A stretch of DNA of 64,000 nt, from assembly GCA_907164885.2 (NCBI GenBank), contig OU015500.1:47538146-47602145 (forward strand). The letters are read 5' to 3'. Positions within the stretch are counted from its first letter, which is position 1. Each line of letters starts with the position of its first letter. Source of the DNA: Dolomedes plantarius (lineage: Eukaryota; Arthropoda; Arachnida; Araneae; Dolomedidae). Under the pieces are notes generated by a model that saw only the letters and a program-made list of their open reading frames with translations, searched no databases and had not been told where the DNA came from. Both the position numbers and the translations under genes were made by a program. Shown here in pieces: positions 10,445 through 22,106 of this stretch.

Positions 10445-11678
10445 ATGGAGAAAAACGAGTTCCGCGTGTGAGTAACACAATATATTTTAAGGCGCAAAAC
10501 GGCGGCAGAAACTAGTGAAATACGTATTATTGTGAGTCTGTACCTTCGCTTAGAGGGATTTACAAAGCGTTTGTTGATTTTCATTGCGGCCGAATGAGCA
10601 CAAGTGATAAATTCTGGTTGCCCGACTGTACTCGCTGGAATAGAAATTATTGATGGTTTGGTTTGGAGCGCTACGGTCAACTTTTTGCTACACCGGGACC
10701 TACAGTTTAAAGATGATTCCGATCGGCTACAAACATCCATGCCGTCAGTGGGACTCGAACTCACAGGATCTGAACCGAATGCCAGCACCCTAGCCATTCG
10801 GCCATCCCTGGCAGAGATTATTGAAAAAAATCCATGATATGGTGATGATGGATCAATGATTAAATGTTCGTGATGTACCTGAGGCTACTAGAGTCTCATC
10901 AGAGCGCGTCCAATATTTTACATGAATTTATGGAAATGATAAAGCTGCATGCAAAGTAGGTGCTACACACACCTACAAACCCTAATTGTTTGACAACAAT
11001 CAATCAATAACCTGAGGGAGTGAACACTCGGACGCACAATGTGGAGACGTTTCAAAGAAATCCAGGCGAGTTTTTGTGTCATTTTGTAATAGTCTATGTA
11101 TCATGGATACATCCCTACCAACCAAAAAACGATGTAAGTCGAAACAGCGGGGTGAAGCAGGTGATCCTGCACCAAGGAAAGCAAAAATGGTTCCATCAGC
11201 AGGAAAGGTTAAGACCACTGGTTTTTGGGGACACCCATACCCATAGTATAATCATTAACTCTTTGGGAAAGGCAAAACATTCATCGCATAGTAAGTACTG
11301 TGCATCTTTATTGGATCGTTTAAATAGTGAAGTAGACAAAAAGGACTAAATTTACCGGGAGAAAAATGGTTTCCCATCATGACATTGCTCTGACTCATTC
11401 TTTTGCGATTGCGGCTGCAAAACTGTCAGAATGACGCTACGAAATTGTTCCTTACCTTCCGTATTCTTCAAATTTGGTCCCTTTAAAATGCTACTTTTTG
11501 CCAAATCTGAAAAGAATTTCTTTCAGGGCAGAAATTTGGATCAAATTCTGAAGTGATTAGAGAAACAAACGCTTAATTTGCAGTGTTCGACTAGTCTTAC
11601 TTTGTGGAGGGAGGGGGATAAAAGCCTGAAAATCGTTGGACTCAATTATAAGGGAGATTGTGTAGAAAAAAAAAATTA
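10445..11678 (+). pseudogene. mariner transposase (DD34D group), decayed
   Basis: Begins MEKNEFRV (10445) then a stop, the same start as many arthropod mariners. Later blocks, in shifting frames, read RDVPEATRVSSERVQ, ETFQRNPGEFLCHFVIVYVS, IHPYQPK, KAKMVPSAGKVKTTGFWG, YCASLLDRLNSEVDKKD, MVSHHDIALTHSFAIAAAKL, YEIVPYLPYSSNLVP and, at the end, YKGDCVEKK. The first catalytic Asp (V-D-E/V-T) is Tyr here, the second Asp (HHD) remains, and the site 34 residues later is Lys instead of Asp. A tRNA-like segment interrupts it near 10735-10812. Terminal inverted repeats were not confidently found. Dead. Confidence 0.8.
10735..10812 (-). repeat. tRNA-derived SINE head or tRNA pseudogene, minus strand
   Basis: On the minus strand it has a polymerase III A-box-like TGGCCGAATGG and a B-box-like AGTTCGAGTCC about 35 nt later, within a tRNA-like layout (GGGATGGCCGAATGGCTAGG...CTGGCATTCGG). 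Acceptor arms do not pair cleanly enough for a functional tRNA. It lies inside the mariner pseudogene, so it is probably a SINE fragment inserted there. Confidence 0.6.
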
Positions 11679-11699
11679 ACGTCGTTTTTATTATTTTTC

Positions 11700-12216
11700 C
11701 ACGAACTTATCAGACGACGCAGCTATATCATGACGTTTTTATGACGTGCGATTTCATTTTGGGCCGTTTTACTTATTTATATTATTTGCTGTTTTCATGC
11801 ATCGATAAAACGTCTGAAGAAGTGGAAACGTCCATCATTCCTCACTGCAGTTGTTTTGTGTAGCAGCTGAGAGCATTTGTCTCTCATCTCCTCGGTACGC
11901 GGGCTCCCCAGACGAAGGAGAAAGAATTGTCGTGTGTCACGATAGCGGAACGTCGCGTTCAGTGTGTCATATTGATTCGCCGCGTCACCGTACGTCATAA
12001 ATCTACCTCGTGTCACTGCGTTGCTTCTAAGCTAGTGTTGTGTGAACGGATAAACTGGGGGGATTTTTTTGTGTGTATTTGTATAATACTTATATGTTTA
12101 TGTATCCGCGTGCGTTACACTAAGCTCTCATTTATTCGTGAGAGATAATACTTGGGTCTGCACGGGAATCCGATAAAAGGAAATAATACGAAAATGATGC
12201 ATTCCGTAACAACACC
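11700..12216. other. GC-richer unassigned segment
   Basis: From about 11810 to 12040 the DNA is noticeably richer in G+C and CpG than its surroundings. A 73-codon minus-strand open frame (11795-12016) crosses it, but I do not recognise the peptide. It could be a promoter-proximal region, a conserved non-coding element or an old repeat. Confidence 0.3.
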
Positions 12217-12224
12217 TCCCCCCC

Positions 12225-12226
12225 AA

Positions 12227-12271
<45 letters not shown>

Positions 12272-12283
12272 AATAAATAAAAA
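12225..12283. repeat. (AAT)n/(AAAT)n microsatellite
   Basis: About 12 AAT units followed by AAAT units, preceded by a short C run (12218-12224). Confidence 0.97.
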
Positions 12284-12984
12284 TTGAATATCAGAGGCTG
12301 CATTTACTGATTTATAGAGTGAAACTAAAAAATTATTAAACCTTAGATATCTTTAATTTTTCCTTCCTCTTCAAAAAGATCTAAGATTCCTTTGTTTACG
12401 GATTGTGTTCAGATTCTTGCAGAAAATTTATATCTTAATTCCAAACATTTATTTTTTTTTTCTTGGTATTTCTGTGATTCGCGGATAATCCTCTTGCGGA
12501 TATACGGGACTTCAGGGTTTATAGGCGTAAGAAAATATGTTAGTATGCTAATATGCGTTAGTATAGCTAGTATTTTTCCTGAACGTAGGGGAGGGGGGGA
12601 GGGGTCTGCTGGGAAGGAAAGGTGTTTATTCATAGACGGGTTCTGCGGCGAAATGAAAATTGTGAAATGAATGAAAAGGACTTCTCAAGTTATGTCTCGA
12701 ATATATTGTTTAAGTCATTTTATTTAGCTATGATTTTATTGCGTTACTATTAGATTCTATAAATATTTAATAAACGAATATGATTATTATAACTGATTTA
12801 TGAACTAAATTTTAGTTTAATTTTAGCAACATTAATATAGATTTCGCTGTAAAATTTTCTCATGAGATAGATTAGAACTGGGGGAAGGGTCAATTTTTTT
12901 TCAAACCAATAAGGGGTTGGATCTTGAAATAGGGAAATATTACTATTTTGGGCTTCTATACTTATGTGCAAGTCTCTCATTTTC

Positions 12985-13050
12985 TGGCTAGACGATAGCA
13001 GAGTGGCTAGGGCGCTGGCGTAAAGTACCAGAGTTTGTTGGTAAAGTCTC
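12985..13050 (+). repeat. tRNA-derived SINE head (degenerate)
   Basis: TAGCAGAGTGGCTAGGGCGC resembles the D-arm/A-box of a serine- or leucine-type tRNA. A degenerate B-box (gtttgttggtaaagtctc) follows. No tail is identifiable. Confidence 0.45.
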
Positions 13051-13052
13051 AC

Positions 13053-16000
13053 TCTCAGAATGGATGTATGTAGCTATTTGGAATCTGCTTCATTGTAGAC
13101 CACTGTCTAATTGCTTCTCGTTTAGTAAAATACGACCGTAACGCTCGCAACCTACAAGATTCTTCTTCCTGATATGTTCGTAAAATATGATACCTGTATA
13201 TGCAAGTAGAAATTTGTCAAGAGTACGTTTTAAAAGGTCATTGTCAACTAAACATCATTTGAAAGCGTTTAACCTGCTCAATAATTATAAACTCAAACAC
13301 ATCCTTCTCATTCGCTTTGAATTTTGTTTATATTTTACCCTTTAAGCTGAGGTACTTGAAAGTGTTAGGGAATTATGGTGACAAGGCAATGGTAACTTTT
13401 GCTGGAAATGTAATTTTTTATAGCGTCAAAGCATCTTGTCCAAACGTCTGCATGCTTATTTGCTACAATGCAATCAGTCCAGTCCTACAACTGTCTTCTG
13501 TTATAAGATTGTTGTAGGACGAGAATAGTTTACTATCCCCATGTTGTAACATCCCCATCTCTTGTACTGCTATTATTTCCACCCCCCCTTATTTTTATTA
13601 AATGAAGAGCGATTGAGGCAGTGCGCACTATCTTTTGCGTCCGGAATAATAATCTTACATCTTAACTATTGTTTCACGTTGATCAGCTCTTCAAACGTTT
13701 GAAAATTATCGTATATACGAATAATTGTATTAGTATATTTAATGTTTTGTGGTAGTATGTAGATTTTAATTTATTTTATTTCAATTTTGCCCCATGATAT
13801 TTTTTCTGTGTGATGATTTAAATTTTTTTTCTGCGGTTTGAAGTCGCGTGCCATTATAAAAATTAATGAATAATTTTTTCATATACAACTAATAAATAAA
13901 TAAATAAAATAAATAAATAAATCTTGCTGTACGGATAACTTACGCTGTACAAATATGTACAGATTTTTTTTACATCTAAAGGGATCATAAGAAACCTGCA
14001 GAAATCAATGCATCGTTACGTGCTTGCTCGCTATTATAAGCGGGCTCCATCGCTTAAAGTCTGATAGCATTTTTAAGTGGAAATACCTATTGTAAATAAA
14101 CTGTGAGTGCTTTGGATAATTTTAATTTCTCCGCCAGAAAGAGATATTTTAATTCGAGACCTCGATAGGAATGTCTGTGATTTTGTTTTTACTGTTTAAG
14201 GAATTAAAAATTATACAAGTAAATTATGATGACAGTAGATTATCGCTGCTCTATCGTTGATTTTTTTGATAATGAAAAGGGTTCAAGGATCGATCCAAAG
14301 CGTCCACTATCAGTTTTGAGTCATGTCTCTCAAGTGTTCCAGACCGTTGTTGGGCAGCCGAGCATCCATCCACTTTTTCCGTTGGAGATCGCAAATGCGA
14401 TAAGCTGTTGATGCTTCAAAGAGCGTGGAAAATGGGCCAGTTACAGGCCTTTGTTGTTGGCAGGATCTGCGTATTTGCCAAGGCTTTGAATTCACTAATT
14501 CCCTAATCCGCATTTTATTCGAACTTTTTTGTAACATATTCAATTACGACTTTGTACAGAAAGCACGCAAGATTTAATTTTTTTTCTTTCTCCCTGTGAA
14601 CCAAGGCAAATACACGATGGGTAAGAAGTTAATTGTGGGAGAAAGAAGTTGACGACCCACCCAATGCTTTGGACAAAGGTAGATTCTCGTAAAAAGGTTT
14701 ATTGTAGTATAAGCTACTTTTTTAAAGTAATAATAAGTTACGTTTAAGATATAATCGGTGTTTTAAAGTAAAATATCTCTGGTGTGAGCACATTAATAAT
14801 TTTAAATCATTTGTGTATTAAGGAATTGAGGTTTTTTTTTCTATCAAATTGATTAGATGTCTTTTTCTTCCTGAAAAAAAGGCCGGTTATTTACAGTATA
14901 GCTTATAAATACAAATTAAATACTACAGTACCATCATATAATGGGAATCATTAAATGAATTTCGATTAGGTGTCCCTTACAGAACATCGATTCCAAGCTG
15001 TGTACAAGTAGACGGTTCAATCGTAACAAAAACGTTAAGTGTAACGTTAGTTACTTTTATGGCGTGTGAAAGGCCTTTTCATAAAACACTAGGCATTAGA
15101 AATAGTACTAAAGTTTTTAATGATTCTTCCGTCATCAAACTTAGTATGAAAGATGTAGCATCATTAATTAGTGGAAAGGGGATAAATTGGAATTTGTTGT
15201 GCTTTTCATTAAAACTACATATGCTTTTTTAAATATCTTTTAAAAATTTTAATTATTAAATATTAATTAAACGTTAGAATTTATGGAAATAAATGATTTT
15301 TAAGACCTTTTATGACAAAATTAAAAATATGGAAATCTGTAGAATTTCTTCCTCTTGAACTTTGTACACTTATCATTTTTTATTTGAAAGATTGGGTAAT
15401 CCTTGAATCTACAACTAAAATCCACGTGAGATATAGCGAACTATGTGTCCATATTTAGGGGAGGTAAAGGTCCTAAAACCCAAGCTGTCCCGTCATCGCC
15501 ATTTCTTTACCCACGAGAGACGAGACTTGGCGAAGTCATGAAACAGTTGTCCTTTTCGACATTATAATATCACGTTAGATGGCAACTTTTATTGCTATTC
15601 GCACAGGAAAATACGAGAGAATATTAAGATTATATATTTCTATATTTACTTAATTTATATTTTATTGAATGTTTTAGAACTTATTATAATTGACTTCCCA
15701 CGAAAATGTGCGTTTAAGTCGTAAAACGGTTATTATTTAAGAAGTTATTTAAATCTTCGGATATTTAAAAAAAAGCGAGCTTAAGAGAGGAACCGTTTAA
15801 TTAAAGATTTTTTTGTATAAATAAAACTGTATGTATGATAAATGTTTAAAATATAATTTCATAAAAATTAATAGAATGCATAAAAATTTAATAGATATTA
15901 TTACCATTTGGAGAGACTTCTGCGGTAAAACTAATACATATTCGCCAGTTTATGGCTCAGTTCTTTCGACTTGCAATCTAAATCTCCGAAATCAGTTGTT

Positions 16001-17329
16001 TGATTGACTTAAAAACATCGCAGCCTAACCATTTTTCACGATTTTGTGACAATCGGTTAACCCTTCATGCTACCTTAGGCAACGAACAAAAAGTGGGGAA
16101 AAAAATGCCTCATGCGTCACCTCTGGTTTTAGGAGCCGTAAGCGATAAGATTTAAATGTGTATTATGTAAAGCATTCATACTTTAGAAACATATTACATG
16201 AAACTCAGATAAGGAAATATTTAAAAGAAAAAAATATTCGTTTCTTCACTGATGCAGTCATAGGTATGAATGTGTTTATTCTATTCTTTCAGAGACTTAA
16301 CCTCTAGGCATCACAGTGTTCTTAAACACGACAACTCAACTTTGACTAAGAATCATTTAAGCTCGTTAAAAATTTCCGACTTTTAAGTATTGAGGCAATA
16401 GCGATTCTCTTCTGGTAGACATGTCTTCTGTTCTGACAGTTTGAAAAGGAAAAACACATAAACACCCTTTTACGCGCGGCTGTCGAGGGTATAAATTATA
16501 AAGCAGTCAACCCCCCACTCCTTGATCTTTTGATGGATTAATGCTGCGTATCGAAGTAGCTTCGCGAGGCTTGTGACATATCTGTTTGCCGGTATGTATA
16601 TGAAAAACGTCCCACGTTCGGCTTGTTTTTTGAAGACTCATAGAGTGCAGCGAACGGGGACCTTTACATGTCACGGAGTCGATAGGGACATCCGATGTCG
16701 GGGTGAGCATCGATAATGGGCGATGTTGCAGTGAGAGGCAGCGATGCGTCTACCCGGCCTTCCGTTGTTGGTTACGGGGGATTATCGCATCGATGAGAAA
16801 CACTATTGGTGTGGGAGATTGAAAACAGGGAGTGTTGCTTTCATAATTGATTCACGAGGTTTCGTGTGGCGGTGCGAGGTTGTTGCTTGCGTTGCGTCTA
16901 TTAAGTGAAAAATAAAACCTCTTAAGAAGGTCTATATTGCAGTTAAAAAAAGTTTTTATTTCCTATGACGTTTTATATTTTTTATTTTATTATTTTAAGT
17001 GAGAATGTTAAGTTTAATTTTTCTACATTAACTTTGAACTAAGATGAAAGTCTAGGCGTATATTGGTAATGTGGGATTAGTCAGCAATTTTTAGTCTAGT
17101 AAAACCTTTTTTCACCCATGAATGTCAGAAATTAAGCTCAACAGATTGTATTAGAATATCATTAATCGCTGTAAATCTTCTATAGCTTGTATATAGTGTG
17201 TTAGGGTGGATATAAAGGAAGACACATTTGATAATTTAACTTAGTATACAAGCTAAAAAGGAAACGGCTATTATTATTCCTCAATGCTTGTTTCACTAGT
17301 CATAACAAGCGAAAAGATGTCTTTCATTG
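13053..17329. other. 4.3 kb without a recognisable gene
   Basis: Mostly AT-rich DNA. It holds short (ATAA)n at 13890-13925. At 16059 it has one TTAACCCTTCATGC motif like a piggyBac end but no partner. From about 16500 to 16880 it is GC-richer. I see no splice-flanked open frame with a familiar protein sequence. Confidence 0.45.
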
Positions 17330-17505
17330 TACAGTAGAGTCCGGATAGTCCGAAATGATTCGTTGACCCTTTTCGGATTAACGAATTTTTCGGATTAAAC
17401 GAAATCATTCTTAAAATAAACTCAAATTGCATAATAACATGCGATTACATAAATATTACATATTACATGTGATTACACAGTTTATTTTATAAGGTCTGTC
17501 TAAAC

Positions 17506-17856
17506 CAGTGATTCCCAACCGGTGGTCCGCGAGAGCCTTGGGAGTGGTCCGGCACCATTATATAAAAAAGTTTCCAAATAAATAGGGATTTTGAAAGCAA
17601 TATTCATTAGACTAGATATAACCGAATATAACCGATGACTATCAGGTGTTGAATTAAAATTTCTTAAAAGTTTAACATAATTATTTTGTTATTAGAATAT
17701 GATACGTTAGAATGTGAGTACGTTAATTCTGTCCTTTTGCCTAAGGGATAATCTATAACCTCCCCCCCCCCCTCAAGTCAGTGGGTTGTGGTTGTAAGCG
17801 CATGGTCCTATTTCTGGCTTAGTGGTCCGCAGTCTTCTACTGGTTGGGAACCACTG
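17506..17856. mobile_element. Non-autonomous hAT MITE (351 bp)
   Basis: Ends CAGTGATTCCCAACCGGTGG at 17506 and its inverse, CTGGTTGGGAACCACTG, ending at 17856, with a perfect 8-bp duplication gtctaaac (17498-17505 and 17857-17864). Contains an 11-nt C run (17762-17772). No coding capacity. Confidence 0.93.
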
Positions 17857-17970
17857 GTCTAAACATTACCAAATCTCGAGACAAAATGGGTGATAAGAGA
17901 GCGGAACGCTGCCTAGTACAGTACAGTAGAGTGCAAGATTTTAGACAATCAGCGAATTGTTGAAAAAGTT

Positions 17971-18222
17971 TTGAAAGAACCTGTCAACGTCTCAGACGAG
18001 AGTGAATGTAAAGCAGACGGTGACAGGGACCAGAGGGTATCCCACCTAGACGAGGTGGCTGTATTTAATGTAGCGCTACGCTACGTAGATCAACACTCCG
18101 CCGCGACCTCAACGGACACCCGTTTTCTAACGCGCTGTCGTAAATTGGCTTCAACGGAGAGTTATCCTTTTCTTCGACAAAAAAATTTAACAGATTTTTT
18201 TCAAACCAATGTAGCTCAGTAA
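17971..18222 (+). pseudogene. Tigger/pogo transposase C-terminal fragment
   Basis: The open frame includes RVSHLDEVAVFNVALRYVDQ and ends SYPFLRQKNLTDFFQTNVAQ. The final R-Q-x-x-L-T-D-F-F motif closes many Tigger/jerky-type transposases, just after a helical ladder with a LRYVDQ-like block. The DDE domain and CENP-B DNA-binding domain are absent. The fragment belongs to the element at 17332-18394. Confidence 0.75.
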
Positions 18223-18534
18223 TAATTACTTCAGTACATTGTCTAATTTTAAATTTTCTTGTAATTTTCATAAATATACTTTATATTACTTAGTATCACT
18301 GTCGTTTAATTGTAACCTTAGTTCTTTTTGATTTTTGTTTTTGGATTAAGCGGACTTTCGGATTACCTAAGTTCAGATTATTGGGACTCTACTGTAGTTG
18401 GATTTAAACATTAATTAGATAATACATCTAAGAATACTTGAAAAAAAATACAACTTACAGAGGTAACGCCATTGGAGCATTTTTACTATTGTTTCAATCT
18501 CGTGCATGTGCTCGCGTTCATTTTTTTTATGTTT

Positions 18535-18562
18535 ACACACACACACATATGTGTGTGTGTAG
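18535..18562. repeat. (CA)n/(TG)n short palindrome
   Basis: acacacacacatatgtgtgtgtgt: a self-complementary CA/TG tract. Confidence 0.9.
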
Positions 18563-18726
18563 GATAGTTCGCCGTTCGAAGATTAATTATGAAATAACAA
18601 TACTTAAAGTATGATACTAGCATTTAATTAACCTATGTACAAAAACATACACAGGTGAGTCGCAGCGCCGCCTTAACGCCGTTCTCCGGCATCCTTGCTG
18701 TTTCTGTCCATGATGTTTACCTCGAC

Positions 18727-18728
<2 letters not shown>

Positions 18729-18762
<34 letters not shown>
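18729..18762. repeat. (TA)n microsatellite
   Basis: About 16 TA units. Confidence 0.97.
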
Positions 18763-18763
<1 letters not shown>

Positions 18764-19222
18764 GTGGGTGTCAAGTTATCCTCTCCCTCCCCTTCCCGAT
18801 TTGAAAGAGAAACGTTTACCTGTACATCGAAATGACAAAAAAATAATCATAAATTTGAAAGAGATACTTGACGAAAAGGCCTTCTGATTTGTACCAAATA
18901 TCACATGAAATCTAAAACAACATTTACATCAGAAAAGCAATAAAGACAAGATATATACCCAACCTGTGTAATGCAGATATTACGTTTACTTTGTAGTTTC
19001 GTTTATCAGAATTAGGAAAGAGAGCAACCTCGCGTGTCAGTCCTGGTTTTACTGCATGTTAGTGGTATTCTATGTTTTATTTGTTACTTTTTATGATTTA
19101 GTAGGCCATGATTTGGCTCTAGAAACGTCCAAAAAAACATTCCCCTCTTAAATTTATAACTTCTTTGCAAGACGTTTTGGTTTACGAAGAGTTTCAAAGG
19201 AATATTTTACTTTCGCTATGAA

Positions 19223-19324
19223 ATAAACTAATGCTCTTTTCCTATTTTAGCTTCGATCATAAAAGCAAAAATTCTCTTCAGATATTTTTTCCTCTCTGCA
19301 AGAGCAGATACTGTTATACAGACT
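19223..19324. repeat. 102-bp sequence shared with the Tc1 copy at 21242-21343
   Basis: Aligns end to end without gaps to 21242-21343, with about five single-base differences. Same orientation. No terminal inverted repeats are visible. See the finding on templated insertion. Confidence 0.9.
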
Positions 19325-19403
19325 TTCGTAAAAACCAGGTGGTATAAAGCAAGCTATCGGAAAGCTGGAAATATCTTATTGTGTTAGTGTGCTTGTACAT
19401 TAT

Positions 19404-19433
19404 TTGTGTGTGTGTGTGTGTGTGTGTGTAAGT

Positions 19434-19468
<35 letters not shown>

Positions 19469-19507
19469 GATAGATAGTCTCTCTCTCCCTCTATCTATCT
19501 ATCTGTC
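19404..19507. repeat. Compound microsatellite (GT)n-(CA)n-(GATA)n-(CT)n-(TATC)n
   Basis: GT and CA tracts face each other across a short spacer (agtaaaca), so the DNA can fold into a long hairpin. Short GATA and TATC tracts also face each other. Confidence 0.97.
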
Positions 19508-20596
19508 TTAAGATTACAGCTGCTCTTAAAAGTACTATAGCTTGAGTCCACTTTAAAGGCCTCGACATAATAACTTTCACTAACTCTCCTAAACTCAAGC
19601 ACTTTTGCGAATTTATTAGATCTGGTAAATATATTACTAATCATGCCAGTCAAACAAAAAGCTGTCTTCTACGCTCTATATTGTAACAGCCAATTATTTC
19701 CTGAGGTTTCTAAATTCCTTTCTCATTATGTAAAGCAAAATACTGCTCAATTTTTGTTCTGTTGTTTTTCTTTATTTTACCTGGTAGTTTTCGGTCTATG
19801 GCTTGTTAAATTTAGATCAGAATCCTTGTGTTCGTCTCTTCGTAAATGGCAGTGAAATGTGTATATTTCATCACAAATTCGATAACACACCAACGGTGTG
19901 TTATCGAGCATTTCGGACTAACCTTTACAATTACTAATACTTTGACTGGAATAATTGAGTTGCATTTTGGACGACTACTACCGTAGTCATTAGCCTAAAG
20001 TTTGAACAGTGCCCAGGGCATTTTCGGGAGGTCTGTGAAATGTCCATGTCACTGTGAAATGTCCAAGGATAGCGGATTTTTATAGCTGAGAAGTGTTTCT
20101 TTTCAGAAGCTTGCTATTTTTTTAACACGTACGTCGATTTCGTTCGTAACACAACGTTCAGGCGGCGCCTGAACGTGAGAAGTATGAGATAACGAGATTC
20201 ATGTACGAAGGAACTAATACAAGACCTCATCACCGATTAAAAGAATAAGAGGGGGGAGTGCAATAAAATCGGGAAATTCTGCAAAGAGTGTTACAGAACA
20301 AATTCAAAACATGTTTAGTCCAAAAATAGCGAAAAATTTTACGAAGAAAGTTGCGAACTTTTTATAATACCTATAAAAAAAAAGCCATATCTTTGTTTAT
20401 ACTGTTCAAATAAAACACATTAGTAAGTGATAAGGTATAATTTTCTAAATTTACTGTTGACCCTCAAAGACGAAAAGTCCAGTGTCGGTTCGCAGGGACT
20501 GGCGTAACGCTTAGCATGTTAAACGCCAAATATGGATAGGTGTTACGTTATATATTTTCTGATGCATCTAGGATTCTGACCATATTACTATCTATA
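19508..20596. other. No gene recognised
   Basis: AT-rich DNA apart from the hairpin at 19880. A 70-codon plus-strand open frame at 19643-19855 has no familiar sequence and lacks splice or promoter support. Confidence 0.4.
19880..19906. repeat. Perfect 12-bp stem hairpin
   Basis: CGATAACACACC (19880-19891), 3-nt loop, GGTGTGTTATCG (19895-19906). No U run follows; function unknown. Confidence 0.85.
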
Positions 20597-20734
20597 TACA
20601 CTGCTGGCCACCCAAATTGCAACACCAAGAAAGACAAGAGATAACTCAACAAAATTTATTTTGTAGATAACATGTTGACCAAGTATCAAATGATTAAATT
20701 TATAGACTTCTGTGAAGTGTGGTTCCTGCCAAAA

Positions 20735-21878
20735 TCAGTAGCCAGAGTAGCCGCCATTGTTGGAGATCACCGCTGCCACACGCCTCGGCATTGATTCAAA
20801 GAGACTTTGGATGAGTTCTTGGGGTACAGCAGACCAAGCAGCTTCCACACGTTGCCAAAGTTGATCTGCTGTGGCAGCTGGGGATGGAATCTGGGTCAAT
20901 CGTAGAGCAACCATGGACCACATGTTTTCTATCGGCGAAAGATCCGGAGAGCGAGGCGGCCAGGGAAGCAATTCAATCTGGTGATTGATGAAGAACCGTT
21001 GGACGATGCGTGCCACGTGTGATCGCGCATTATCCTGTTGAAATATGGCTGTGGGCAAGCCCTGAAGGTAAGGAAGGACAACTGGCTCCAACACCTCGGA
21101 GATGTAGCGCTGGCTGTTTAAAGTACCGGCAATGCGTACTAGAGGTGTGCGAGAGTGATATCCAATACCGCACCATACCATAATACCCGGTGCAGGACCA
21201 GTCTGGCGGTGCATAACGCAGCTGTTCAACATCCTCTCTTCATAAACTAATGCTCTTTTCCTATTTCAGCTTCGATCATAAAAGCAAAAATTCTCTGCAG
21301 ATATTTTTTCCTCTCTGCAAGAGCAGGTACTATTATGCAGACTCCAGACACGAATGCGACCATCGTGGTGTTGCAGACAGAAGCGTGACTTGTCAGTAAA
21401 GACAATTTCATTCCATTCTGCCGTCCACATCCTTCTGTCATCGCACCATTGGCGGCGGAGACGTCTGTGGTTCTGCGTCAAGGGTAGACAAAGCAATGGA
21501 CGTCTTGCAGACAGACCACTCTGCTGTAAACGGCGTCGAATGTAACGCGCAGACACTGGATGATGCGTTACAGACTGCATGTGCTGTGCTATGGTTCGTG
21601 ATGTGACTGAGTGATCCGTCACTGCCATGCGCACAATTTGCCTGTCATCACGTGAAGTGGTGCGCTGAGGTAGATTCGATCGAACACGCTTGCACACGGA
21701 TGCAAGAGGGTCGTACCCTCTTGCATCCAACGATCACATATCCGCATTACAGTTGTTTGGTTTCGTCCAACATGATTACCGATTTCCCTGAAAGATAATC
21801 CACAATCTCGGTAGGCCACTATCCTTCCTCTGTCGAACTCGGATACTTGATCAAAAGATTATCGCTGTTTTCGACGAG
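20735..21878 (-). pseudogene. Tc1 transposase (DD34E), stop and internal patch
   Basis: On the minus strand: MPRRKQR then an in-frame TAA, SFDQVSEFDRGRIVAYRDCG, an HTH region (SFREIGNHVGRNQTTVMRIC), HPVSARYIRRRLQQSGLSAR, the first catalytic block VFTDKSRF (Asp kept, the usual following Glu changed to Lys), then DGRIRVW. Here the frame is cut by the 102-bp patch (21242-21343). It resumes MLNSCVMHRQTGPAPGIMVW, then IFQQDNARSHVA (second Asp) and SPDLSPIENMWSM (Glu, 34 residues later), ending NNGGYSGY at 20735. A local frame problem also lies near 21690 (GTTLLHPCAS). The C-terminal half is strikingly well preserved. Dead copy of a family that looks young. Confidence 0.9.
21242..21343. repeat. 102-bp patch inside the Tc1 transposase, copy of 19223-19324
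   Basis: Occupies the point in the transposase where the codons after RVW should continue into the residues before ERMLNS; about four codons of transposase seem to be replaced. Nearly identical to DNA 2 kb upstream. Confidence 0.9.
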
Positions 21879-22106
21879 GCATAATTGATCGTTTTTTTGA
21901 AAAAAACCACAAGAAAAACACAATTGCCGAACTTGAAATTGTCGAAATCTCCAAGCCTTAAATAGCGCTTTGAAGTGGTGCCACAGGCGCACGTGATGTG
22001 CGTCTGCGCTGAAATTCTAATCATTCACCTCCGCTAATGCATGTTGTAAATTTCATGTTATTTGCATGTTTCCTTCAGGGTGTTGCATTTACAGTGGCCA
22101 GCAGTG

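Larger units (their letters stand above)
17332..18394 (+). mobile_element. pogo/Tigger-like transposon remnant
   Basis: Ends CAGTAGAGTCCGGATAGTCC at 17332 and the inverse CTGAACTT...GGGACTCTACTG at 18394, flanked by TA at 17330-17331 and 18395-18396. It holds the C-terminus of a Tigger-type transposase, and a hAT MITE has inserted at 17506-17856. At 1063 bp including that MITE it is an internally deleted copy. Confidence 0.87.
20599..22106 (-). mobile_element. Tc1-family transposon, complete ends, dead
   Basis: Ends CACTGCTGGCCACCCAAATT at 20599 and the inverse of CACTGCTGGCCACTGTAAAT at 22106, with TA duplication (20597-20598 and 22107-22108). Length 1508 bp includes a foreign 102-bp patch in the transposase. 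The short ends near GCAACACC recall those of the copy at 61749, so the two may be distant relatives. Confidence 0.93.

Noticed and set aside
10735..10812. Functional tRNA gene
   Set aside because: A and B boxes are present, but acceptor and anticodon stems do not pair well and it sits inside a dead mariner. Called a SINE head or pseudogene.
16059..16130. piggyBac terminus TTAACCCTTCATGC
   Set aside because: No inverse partner ending AAGGGTTAA at a suitable distance and no coding remnant nearby.
18640..18660. Exon ending at the strong donor AG|GTGAGT near 18654
   Set aside because: No acceptor with an open frame reaches it.
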